5,168 nt of DNA, taken from assembly GCA_003601795.1 (NCBI GenBank), contig PIXU01000010.1, positions 1 through 5,168 on the forward strand. The letters are read 5' to 3'. Below the pieces are notes generated by a model. The model saw only the letters and a program-made list of their open reading frames with translations, had not been told where the DNA came from and did no database searches. A program made the position numbers and the translations under genes. Origin of the DNA: Candidatus Methanophagales archaeon (GTDB lineage: Archaea > Halobacteriota > Syntropharchaeia > Alkanophagales > Methanospirareceae). Below, one piece after another: positions 1 to 5,168 of the stretch. How positions within the stretch are numbered: position 1 is the stretch's first letter; each line of letters starts with the position of its first letter.

Positions 1-125
1 GCTAATTCCACTGGCACTACGTCCTCTGCTCGCTTTATGTTGTCTACAAATAGCGCGGTGGTATGCCCCGCAGGCGCTGTTGCACCACCTATATTCGTTA
101 TGTTATAAAAAATTGTGCAATTCAC
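1..125 (-). pseudogene. Frameshifted continuation of the C25 peptidase gene: CARDB domain, runs off the window
   Basis: After W-P the middle frame meets TGA at 122-124, but the original peptidase frame reopens at 125 and encodes 41 residues to the edge without a stop: VNCTIFYNITNIGGATAPAG then HTTALFVDNIKRAEDVVPVE and L. Together with PDLIITKVWVNWP just before it, this is a typical CARDB (cell-adhesion-related, Ig-like) domain start, in which the family pattern is W-[P]-x-N-C-T-I-x-Y-N-[IV]-T-N. One base is missing near 124-126. The domain probably serves as a spacer or adhesion module on the extracellular side. The real C-terminus of the protein, and any membrane anchor, lies outside the window. 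Confidence 0.72.
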
Positions 126-130
126 GGCCA
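122..130 (-). other. Probable frameshift site 2 (one missing base)
   Basis: The minus strand reads TGG CCG TGA ATT GCA C. With one base added after CCG it reads W-P-x-N-C-T-I, the conserved CARDB start. This shift returns to the frame used before site 1, so the two changes cancel. The exact position within 124-126 cannot be fixed from this sequence alone. Confidence 0.68.
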
Positions 131-307
131 GTTCACCCATACTTTGGTGATGATGAGATCTGGTCGCTCTGAGCAGGGATACGTGCATCCTTCAGTCCCT
201 TCATCATTGTAATTATATGTCGTATCGCAGGTATTCTCATCACCGAAATTGGTATCACCATGGTCGCATATATCATAGGCGGTAGCACCAAATGCCGTGT
301 CATTGTT
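125..307 (-). pseudogene. Frameshifted continuation of the C25 peptidase gene: end of beta-helix and Cys-rich linker
   Basis: Immediately past the TGA of the peptidase gene, the +1 frame reads NNNDTAF.., then DICDHGDTNFGDENTCDTTYNYNDEGTEGCTYPCS and PDLIITKVWVNWP (split here by comma for readability of the segments: DICDHGDTNF, GDENTCDTTY, NYNDEGTEGC, TYPCS). This is the linker that, as I recall, joins NosD-like beta-helices to CARDB domains in archaeal surface proteins. Dropping one A from the AAA at 306-308 turns HAWNKQ-stop into HAWNNNDTAF in one continuous frame. The original frame has many stops across this stretch, so it is not coding there. An ATG at 361 opens the same frame as a 79-codon ORF, but its first 15 or so codons overlap the beta-helix in the wrong frame, no ribosome site was identified, and I do not regard it as a separate gene. 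Confidence 0.75.
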
Positions 308-3300
308 TGTTCCATGCATGCTCCAGTTCAATCCCGTTTGTGGAAGAATCAACACTTTCATTGCCGTTATGATGCACTTCGCAGTTATCTATGGTGTTGT
401 TCTCGCAATACTCGAGCAGTATCCCGTCATTGTCGTTATGATGCACTTCACAGTTGTCTATGGTGTTGTTCGCACAACCCTTAAGTAGAATCCCATCGCA
501 GAATCTTTTCACTTCCAGATTCCTTATCGTTACGTTATCATGTCCATCAGAGTTGTCAATTCCAGTCCTGCCGTTATTGACGCCGTCTATGCAGTAGCCG
601 TTCCCGTTAATGGTGATGCCACTTGCACCAACTACTAAGCCGTATCCAGATGGACAGGTTAAATCGCCGTTTAATGTGCATGATTCGTTTACGCAATCTC
701 CACAATTGTATACATAGCCAGATTCATGACCTACGCAGCCGTTTTCACCTGAAAACTGGACAAGCACATTATCAAAATACGCCGAAGCATAGTAAGCACC
801 GCCGTTAGCCATAAGTCCTATGGTACCATCGGTATATTTCCAATTCGTAACGTCGGGAAAATTTGGAAGCGTTTGCTCATCGATATTGACCGTAAACATT
901 TCTTCGCCATTTAGATAACAAGTAGCAATTAGACCGTTCTTTACCACCTTTAAGGTATAATTTGTTCCTGTATTCACCGTAACACTTTTACTCGCCCAGC
1001 GTTGCATTCCACCTGATTCTCCCTTACTTGAACACGTCTCAAAACCAGGCTGCTTATTTCTCACATACTCTATTCCACCTGATTTCCCACTACTCCATGC
1101 ATAATAGAACCACCACAACTCCGCTTTGTTGTAATCCGGGTTTAGTCCAAAGTAGTAACCCGTGATTTCATTCGGTTCTCTTTCTGCTACATTGAATACT
1201 ATTCCATAATGCGGATAGTCTCCGCTTGGGTATTTGTCAATTTCCATCTCCGCTTGATACTCAAAACCTTCAGGCAAATCAACCTCTTCAGCCAATGCAT
1301 ACCCGCCACAGTAACGATCCTCTATGTACAGCCTCTTATCTATCACTGTCATCTCCTCCGCACCATAGTTTTGCCATCCATCTGCATCGCCATCATTGAA
1401 GTCGTCTGAGTATAATAAGTTTGTAATCATTATTGTCCCTTCGTAAGGCACAAAATTATGTTTCGTTACCGTGACGTTCATTATCCCCTCTGAAGAAGTA
1501 GTGATGTCAAATGTCTTTTTTCCCGTGGAGTTTGTGTATCCATAAACATAGACCTCTGTATCCTTCCACAGGCATACAGTGGCATTCTTTACCGGATTTG
1601 TGCCATCCCTTACGGTAACTGTAACTTGCGTTGACCCAACTGGTATTTGGGATGGATGAGTCACATTGAGGGGTTGAGGTATATCTGTCCAAATATTTAA
1701 TTCTGGCTCCCCAAGTATATTGAATAAGTGAAGTTCTAGCTTGGCCTTTCTTGTTAGCCCATATTCATCGAGCATATAAAGTTTCGCTCGGTTGGCTACG
1801 CCACCAAAATCAAAAATGTTATCATTGAAAATCGCTTTATATACTCCCTTGTCAAGTTCATCGTTATAACCGCCATAACTTGGCCTGGAAGAACCCCAAT
1901 AACCAACTCCTCCTCCATTTGTTGCCTTAAGCCAAGCTTCTCCAAAACAATCCAGCGTCGGATCATCAAACCATCCTGTATTACAAGTAGGGCTGATCAC
2001 TACGGGAAGTTTTCGTCCATTGGTCAAGCTTAATATGTCTGATTTACAGAAAGGTCCTGTTCCCCAGCATTCTATAGTTCCATGTCCCCTATAATTGGCA
2101 ATAGCACGCCCATCATTTAAACAATTAATGATGTTAGTGGTGGTTGCTGTTCCTAACGATCTGTAAAGTTTATCAACTGTATATTCTTGGTCGGTAAGGA
2201 AATCATAAACCCAGTTGGAAGTATCTTCAAAATAACCAGTATCTGAGACTAACATTGCCTTTTTATACCACGCAGTCTCTGCCAGATATGGATTACTTTC
2301 GTAGTTGACAACTTTGTTTACAGCCTCATCCGTTTCGGCAGTTGTCTTTACAGAAAGTCTACCAATGAAAACATCGGATAAATAATCACCTCCTGCTAAA
2401 CAACTATACCAATGGTCGGTGGCTGTATAGTCATAATAAGGATCGTAGTAATAATATGTAGGAACATACTCAACATCACCGACAAGTAAAACATGGGAAG
2501 GCGCACGAGCCCAGTTGTAATAGGTATAATTGATAAACTCGCGGATACTCTCATAGCTATTATCGGCTGGAAACTGAGAATATATGGCACTAACATTTGC
2601 AACAAACGCTTCCATTCCTTTCTTAGTCTTCCAAGTTGCGAGAGGTTGGATACTCTCATAGAAGGTATCATTGGTAATTATCAAATAACCAGCTCGGTTA
2701 CTGGTGTTATGAAGGTCTTCATGGTCCTGATTTAGCTGCATTGTTTCTGGCAAAACATATTCGGGATACCAATCTTTTGCCGTATCATAATTAAGAAAAG
2801 TGCTTTTGTAAATATCCTCATAACCGGGTCTTGTTGTTCCTACAACGCCCTCTTCAGTTCCAATAAACTCTACTTCCACTTCTAAATGATGGTAAACTCT
2901 GAGTTCTTCAGTTACAGGGTTAAACAATATCGGACACACTTCCAGTTGAATAAACCTATAATCACGCAGCCATCCTGAATAACTAATGCTTACTACTTTC
3001 TCTGGATAAAAACTATTCGTCGAATAAATGGTTTGGTTTATTGTGAAGTTTGAGGCTGTGTAGTGCTCAGGTGGTGGCTCTTGAGCAGGATAAACATAAT
3101 AATCGGATAGCAATGAATATTCACGATCTAAAATACTCACGTTTATTTCTTCAGCATCTGGCGGAACTGCTAAAAACATCCTTATTGCCGGTACTTGTGG
3201 TTCTCCTATTCTATATAAGTAGCCATGTTCAGGAATGGTCAAAAGTTGGAATGTCTCATTATCAACCTCCTTTTGTTCTACTTCCATGCCATGAACAGTG

Positions 3301-3473
3301 ATATTTAGAGCAACGCCAGTAAAATCTGATTTCAATACCTCTATATCAGGAATTGTCGAGTTACCACCGTCCAAAGAAACCCATGATTGATTATTTGCGG
3401 AAACAGTCGGCGCAAAACACAAAAACACTATTGCTATCAGTACAGTTGAGATTACAATCCTTTTTTTCTTCAT
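300..3473 (-). CDS. Secreted C25 (gingipain-type) cysteine peptidase with Ig-like, LamG-like and beta-helix domains
   Basis: Extracellular endopeptidase of clan CD, 1057 residues as read. I chose the ATG at 3473 because GGAGG sits 11 bases upstream; a TTG start at 3491 would put that site inside the gene. Domains: signal peptide 1-26 (MKKK, hydrophobic core, TVSA cleavage site); gingipain-like propeptide about 58-205; peptidase about 260-598; Ig-like domain about 598-684; concanavalin/LamG-like domain about 685-908, starting SDDFNDGDADGW and ending FDNVLVQ; NosD-like right-handed beta-helix from about 910. Catalytic His464 lies in NYRGHG and Cys497 in SPTCNTGWF, 33 residues apart exactly as His211/Cys244 of RgpB. 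The motifs LLVGD, VFIGRLS, CFGEAWL and LGEPELNIW also match the family. Asp417 may align with the RgpB S1 residue Asp163, but the alignment there is loose, so cleavage specificity is not settled. The protein ends mid-helix at a TGA (300-302), which looks like a frameshift; homologous sequence continues downstream. There is no lipobox. Protease identity is secure; substrate is unknown. Confidence 0.92.
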   Translation of the reverse strand: MKKKRIVISTVLIAIVFLCFAPTVSANNQSWVSLDGGNSTIPDIEVLKSDFTGVALNITVHGMEVEQKEVDNETFQLLTIPEHGYLYRIGEPQVPAIRMFLAVPPDAEEINVSILDREYSLLSDYYVYPAQEPPPEHYTASNFTINQTIYSTNSFYPEKVVSISYSGWLRDYRFIQLEVCPILFNPVTEELRVYHHLEVEVEFIGTEEGVVGTTRPGYEDIYKSTFLNYDTAKDWYPEYVLPETMQLNQDHEDLHNTSNRAGYLIITNDTFYESIQPLATWKTKKGMEAFVANVSAIYSQFPADNSYESIREFINYTYYNWARAPSHVLLVGDVEYVPTYYYYDPYYDYTATDHWYSCLAGGDYLSDVFIGRLSVKTTAETDEAVNKVVNYESNPYLAETAWYKKAMLVSDTGYFEDTSNWVYDFLTDQEYTVDKLYRSLGTATTTNIINCLNDGRAIANYRGHGTIECWGTGPFCKSDILSLTNGRKLPVVISPTCNTGWFDDPTLDCFGEAWLKATNGGGVGYWGSSRPSYGGYNDELDKGVYKAIFNDNIFDFGGVANRAKLYMLDEYGLTRKAKLELHLFNILGEPELNIWTDIPQPLNVTHPSQIPVGSTQVTVTVRDGTNPVKNATVCLWKDTEVYVYGYTNSTGKKTFDITTSSEGIMNVTVTKHNFVPYEGTIMITNLLYSDDFNDGDADGWQNYGAEEMTVIDKRLYIEDRYCGGYALAEEVDLPEGFEYQAEMEIDKYPSGDYPHYGIVFNVAEREPNEITGYYFGLNPDYNKAELWWFYYAWSSGKSGGIEYVRNKQPGFETCSSKGESGGMQRWASKSVTVNTGTNYTLKVVKNGLIATCYLNGEEMFTVNIDEQTLPNFPDVTNWKYTDGTIGLMANGGAYYASAYFDNVLVQFSGENGCVGHESGYVYNCGDCVNESCTLNGDLTCPSGYGLVVGASGITINGNGYCIDGVNNGRTGIDNSDGHDNVTIRNLEVKRFCDGILLKGCANNTIDNCEVHHNDNDGILLEYCENNTIDNCEVHHNGNESVDSSTNGIELEHAWNKQ
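306..308 (-). other. Probable frameshift site 1 (one extra A)
   Basis: The minus strand reads TGG AAC AAA CAA TGA. Removing one A gives TGG AAC AAC AAT GAC, restoring the W-N-N pattern of the beta-helix coil and joining it to the downstream linker. The run is only three A long, too short for ordinary phase-variable slippage, so a consensus error or an inactivating mutation is more likely than programmed shifting. Confidence 0.7.
357..494 (-). repeat. Two tandem 69-base repeats encoding beta-helix coils
   Basis: Units 426-494 and 357-425 encode GILLKGCANNTIDNCEVHHN plus DND, and GILLEYCENNTIDNCEVHHN plus GNE. Each is one 23-residue coil of the right-handed beta-helix, and nucleotide identity is high over the NNTIDNCEVHHN part. 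The two Cys positions fall in register between coils, giving stacked Cys ladders. A more diverged coil (VTIRNLEVKRFCDG) precedes, and a third copy (GIELEHAWNN) starts after an eight-residue loop, where the reading frame breaks. Confidence 0.85.
3396..3473 (-). other. Signal peptide of the C25 peptidase
   Basis: Residues 1-26 show a positively charged start (MKKKR), a hydrophobic stretch (IVISTVLIAIVFLCF) and a probable signal peptidase I site after T-V-S-A, before N-N-Q. This indicates Sec export. The Cys at residue 19 is not in a lipobox context (V-F-L-C followed by F), so lipid anchoring here is unlikely. Confidence 0.85.
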
Positions 3474-3484
3474 TTGTTTCCTAC

Positions 3485-3489
3485 CCTCC
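3485..3489 (-). promoter_or_regulatory. Ribosome binding site of the C25 peptidase gene
   Basis: GGAGG on the minus strand, 11 bases before the ATG at 3473, inside the 33-base gap that follows the TAA of the propeller gene (3507-3509). It decides the start: the in-frame TTG at 3491 directly abuts this site and would have no Shine-Dalgarno of its own. I see no terminator or promoter in the gap, so the gene probably depends on transcription from upstream. Confidence 0.8.
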
Positions 3490-3506
3490 AATATTCCTCA
3501 TCTATT

Positions 3507-4688
3507 TTAATGAGTTCCGAACGCATATATTTTCCCATCCTCAGACCCAACGATTATTTCCAGGTTGCCATCATTATTTATATCTGCAATTGCAGGAGAA
3601 GAATAAACAGCACCACCGGCTTGATAGCTCCATTCTACCTGTCCCGTGGAGTTGAAAATATAGAGTTTGCCATCATTAGACCCAACTATTATCTCCATAT
3701 CCCCCTCACCGTCTAAATCAGCAATTGCGGGGGAAGAGTCAATACTACCTGTGGTTTCATAAATCCATTCTACCTGTCCCGTGGAGTTAAGGACAAAGAG
3801 TACTCCATAAAGCGTATGACAATCGGTCATATTACAACCGATTGGATTACATCTGGTGAGATTGCAAATAGTTGTATTGCAACTATCACATCCCACAACA
3901 CTTGCCCCAAATATTAGCTCAATTTCTCCATCTCCATCTATATCTGCAATTGCTGGCGAAGAAGAAACTGAGAATCCTGCTGTGAAGTTCCATTCTAAAT
4001 GTCCGGTAGAATTGAAAATGAGAAGTTGATCATCATTTATGTAGCATTCAGCTAACGAGTCAAAGCCCACGACAATTTCCATCTCGCCATCGTTGTCTAT
4101 ATCTCCAATAGTTGGGGAGGAGTATATACCATACATCCATGAATGATTCCATTCCTCTTGACCAGCGGTGTTGATAACATGGAGTCCCATAGTAGCCCCC
4201 ACTATAATTTCCATGCCACCATCCTTGTCCATGTCTGCAACGGCTGGTGAAGACTCTGACCAACCTCCGTAAACATCTATCGAATGCTGCCACTTTTCTT
4301 CCCCCATGTAATTGAGAACATGAATTGCGGGGCTGGAATCATCATATCCGTAAGAACACGCCACAATTTCCATACTTCCGTCCTTGTCTATGTCTGCAAT
4401 AGCAGGTGAGGACTTCATCCAAATCCAAGATTCACTTGTGTTGTTCCATTTTACTTTGCCGTCAGCATCAATGGCGTAGAGGTTACCGCCCATAGATCCA
4501 ACTACGATTTCTAATTCTGCATCTTTATCTATGTCATCAATCGCAGGCGTGGAATGAATAGCACCTCCTGCCGTGAGGTTCCATTTCAGCGCTCCGGTAG
4601 AGTTGAAAACATAAAGTTTACCATCATAAGAGCCAACGATTGTTTCCATGTATCCATCCCTGTCCAGGTCTGCAATAACCGGAGAAGA
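3507..4688 (-). repeat. Eight diverged propeller-blade repeats, about 135-base unit
   Basis: Eight copies of a blade beginning S-[ST]-P-[AVT]-[IV]-x-D-[ILM]-[DN] and, in blades 1-7, ending near W. Start-to-start spacing in residues is 45, 47, 53, 44, 53, 75 and 45; the spacing of 75 is due to the insert in blade 6. At DNA level the repeats have mostly diverged, but a 24-base identical block recurs at 3630-3653 and 3765-3788, exactly 135 bases apart, encoding NSTGQVEW. That suggests the C-terminal blades were duplicated or converted most recently. Confidence 0.88.
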
Positions 4689-5168
4689 GAGTACTTTATC
4701 GTCTGTTGTATAACTCCATAATAAGCCATAATCTTTTACGGATGCGTTGCCAGTAGCAGGGGTGCATCCAGTATGGTTTAAATCGTGATGGAACATTGGC
4801 CATTCTGTCTCTTTGACACCGAAAGTTTTATTCACAGATTCTCTTACCAACCGTATCGCCGGTATCCAGTTGGTGTACGAACGCCCGTTCGCATCCACGA
4901 ACGAATTGCAGTTAATTATCCCCATCCCTCCCTTCGCTTCCACCACAGGGGCGTGATGAATCTGCGGATACGAGCCTGTCTTTATCGTGTAGTAATAGGT
5001 ATGATTTGCGAGCATTGTGAACGTGGGGAAAGAGACATTATGCCAGTCGCTGGCGTAACCATTCCAATGCCCTTCCGTTATCTTTTCTGTTCTCTTCGGG
5101 TCATGATAAAAAGCAACATATTCTGTATGCCCGCCCGTACCCGGGCAGGGGTATGTATAAAGTTTGGA
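3507..5168 (-). CDS. Secreted FG-GAP/PQQ-like beta-propeller protein, 5' end outside window
   Basis: The frame is open to the window edge, so 553 residues are visible and the true start lies beyond 5168; the ATG at 5015 is internal, because 51 in-frame codons above it read as good family sequence (..GTGGHTEYV.., ..HWNGYASDWHN..). Visible residues about 1-107 form a domain ending in TGSYPQI..FVDANG..NWIPAIRL, which I associate with surface proteins of uncultured archaea. Residues 124-134 are PMFHHDLNHTG, a leader that commonly precedes PQQ/FG-GAP propellers. From about 161 to the C-terminus come eight repeats of the form SSPAIADIDKDG..EIVVGS.DGKLYVFNSTG..W, giving an eight-bladed propeller. 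The calcium loop DxDxD is intact in blades 1-6 (G replaced by A in blade 2), has D to E in blade 7 and D to N in blade 8. Blade 6 has a Cys-rich insert. Many N-x-S/T sequons fit an exported glycoprotein. The likely role is extracellular adhesion or scaffolding; no enzymatic residues are recognisable. It lies 33 bases upstream of the C25 peptidase gene, so co-transcription is likely. Confidence 0.9.
   Translation of the reverse strand, partial: SKLYTYPCPGTGGHTEYVAFYHDPKRTEKITEGHWNGYASDWHNVSFPTFTMLANHTYYYTIKTGSYPQIHHAPVVEAKGGMGIINCNSFVDANGRSYTNWIPAIRLVRESVNKTFGVKETEWPMFHHDLNHTGCTPATGNASVKDYGLLWSYTTDDKVLSSPVIADLDRDGYMETIVGSYDGKLYVFNSTGALKWNLTAGGAIHSTPAIDDIDKDAELEIVVGSMGGNLYAIDADGKVKWNNTSESWIWMKSSPAIADIDKDGSMEIVACSYGYDDSSPAIHVLNYMGEEKWQHSIDVYGGWSESSPAVADMDKDGGMEIIVGATMGLHVINTAGQEEWNHSWMYGIYSSPTIGDIDNDGEMEIVVGFDSLAECYINDDQLLIFNSTGHLEWNFTAGFSVSSSPAIADIDGDGEIELIFGASVVGCDSCNTTICNLTRCNPIGCNMTDCHTLYGVLFVLNSTGQVEWIYETTGSIDSSPAIADLDGEGDMEIIVGSNDGKLYIFNSTGQVEWSYQAGGAVYSSPAIADINNDGNLEIIVGSEDGKIYAFGTH
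3819..3890 (-). repeat. 15-base tandem repeat encoding Cys-Asn pentads inside propeller blade 6
   Basis: The encoded segment starts C-D-S and is followed by CNTTI, CNLTR, CNPIG, CNMTD and a final C, so Cys recurs every five residues and Asn follows each of four. The DNA shows the same 15-base period: on the plus strand, successive units start with [AG]CA and mostly end in ATT. Three pentads contain N-x-T sequons (NTT, NLT, NMT). It sits in the loop after FGASVVG and before LYGVLFVLN, so it extends a blade hairpin rather than replacing a strand. Confidence 0.85.

Noticed and set aside
122..361. 79-residue ORF on the minus strand starting at the ATG at 361
   Set aside because: It is the middle section of the frameshifted peptidase gene. 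Its first codons run out of frame through the beta-helix and it ends at a probable indel; I identified no ribosome site.
357..494. Possible CRISPR-like direct repeats
   Set aside because: Two contiguous in-frame 69-base units with no spacers; they encode protein coils.
2410..2466. Tyr-rich stretch YYYYDPYYDY in the peptidase
   Set aside because: It precedes the conserved TDHWY..VFIGRLS block at a loop position that is often Tyr-rich in related C25 enzymes as I recall them, so it is not clearly unusual.
3474..3491. TTG at 3491 as the peptidase start, giving six more residues (M-E-G-R-K-Q)
   Set aside because: The GGAGG ribosome site would overlap those codons, and the signal peptide begins naturally at the ATG at 3473.
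3353..3655. Plus-strand ORF of 100 codons across the gene junction, and other plus-strand ORFs (260-484, 2493-2735, 3050-3301)
   Set aside because: They lie antisense to well-supported genes, have no recognisable domains, and their apparent internal repeats only mirror the beta-helix coils or propeller blades.
3821..3843. Inverted repeat AATCGGT...ACCGATT with a 9-base loop
   Set aside because: It lies inside the coding pentad array, has only a 7-base stem, has no T-run, and is probably a by-product of the 15-base periodicity.
5013..5015. ATG at 5015 as the start of the propeller gene
   Set aside because: The frame stays open to the window edge and the 51 upstream codons encode plausible domain sequence, so this Met is internal.

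Overview
The window looks like part of an archaeal genome, probably from an uncultured methane-cycling or related Euryarchaeota lineage such as ANME-1/Methanophagales, although the lineage rests on remembered family resemblance only. The evidence is two large secreted, sequon-rich (N-x-S/T) surface-type proteins, a GGAGG ribosome binding site, and several modules I associate with large surface proteins of such archaea: a 'WPMFHHDLNHTG' propeller leader, a 'TGSYPQI...WIPAIRL' domain, and a NosD-like beta-helix with a 'CDTTYNYND..GCTYPCS' linker to CARDB. No RNA gene, transposon or CRISPR array was seen.

Layout. Everything is coded on the minus strand, so transcription runs from high to low coordinates. 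From 5168 down to 3507 lies the 3' part of a gene whose start is outside the window. It encodes a conserved extracellular domain followed by an eight-bladed FG-GAP/PQQ-like beta-propeller with calcium-loop motifs; blade 6 carries a cysteine-rich pentad insert. After a 33-base gap containing a Shine-Dalgarno sequence, the second gene runs from 3473 down to a stop at 300. It encodes a signal peptide, a gingipain-type propeptide, a C25 (clan CD) cysteine peptidase with His464 and Cys497 at the same 33-residue spacing as in RgpB, an Ig-like domain, a concanavalin/LamG-like domain and the start of a right-handed beta-helix. The stop at 300 appears to be a frameshift artefact or lesion: the beta-helix, linker and CARDB domain continue to the window edge after one extra A near 306-308 and one missing base near 125. 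The two shifts compensate each other.

How the genes may work together (inference). Close spacing and shared strand suggest one operon producing two exported proteins: a calcium-dependent propeller for adhesion or scaffolding, and a multidomain protease with carbohydrate- or protein-binding appendages at the cell surface. The gene ends carry modules I associate with many surface proteins, and these are richer in G+C than the protease core by hand counts, which suggests assembly by domain shuffling.
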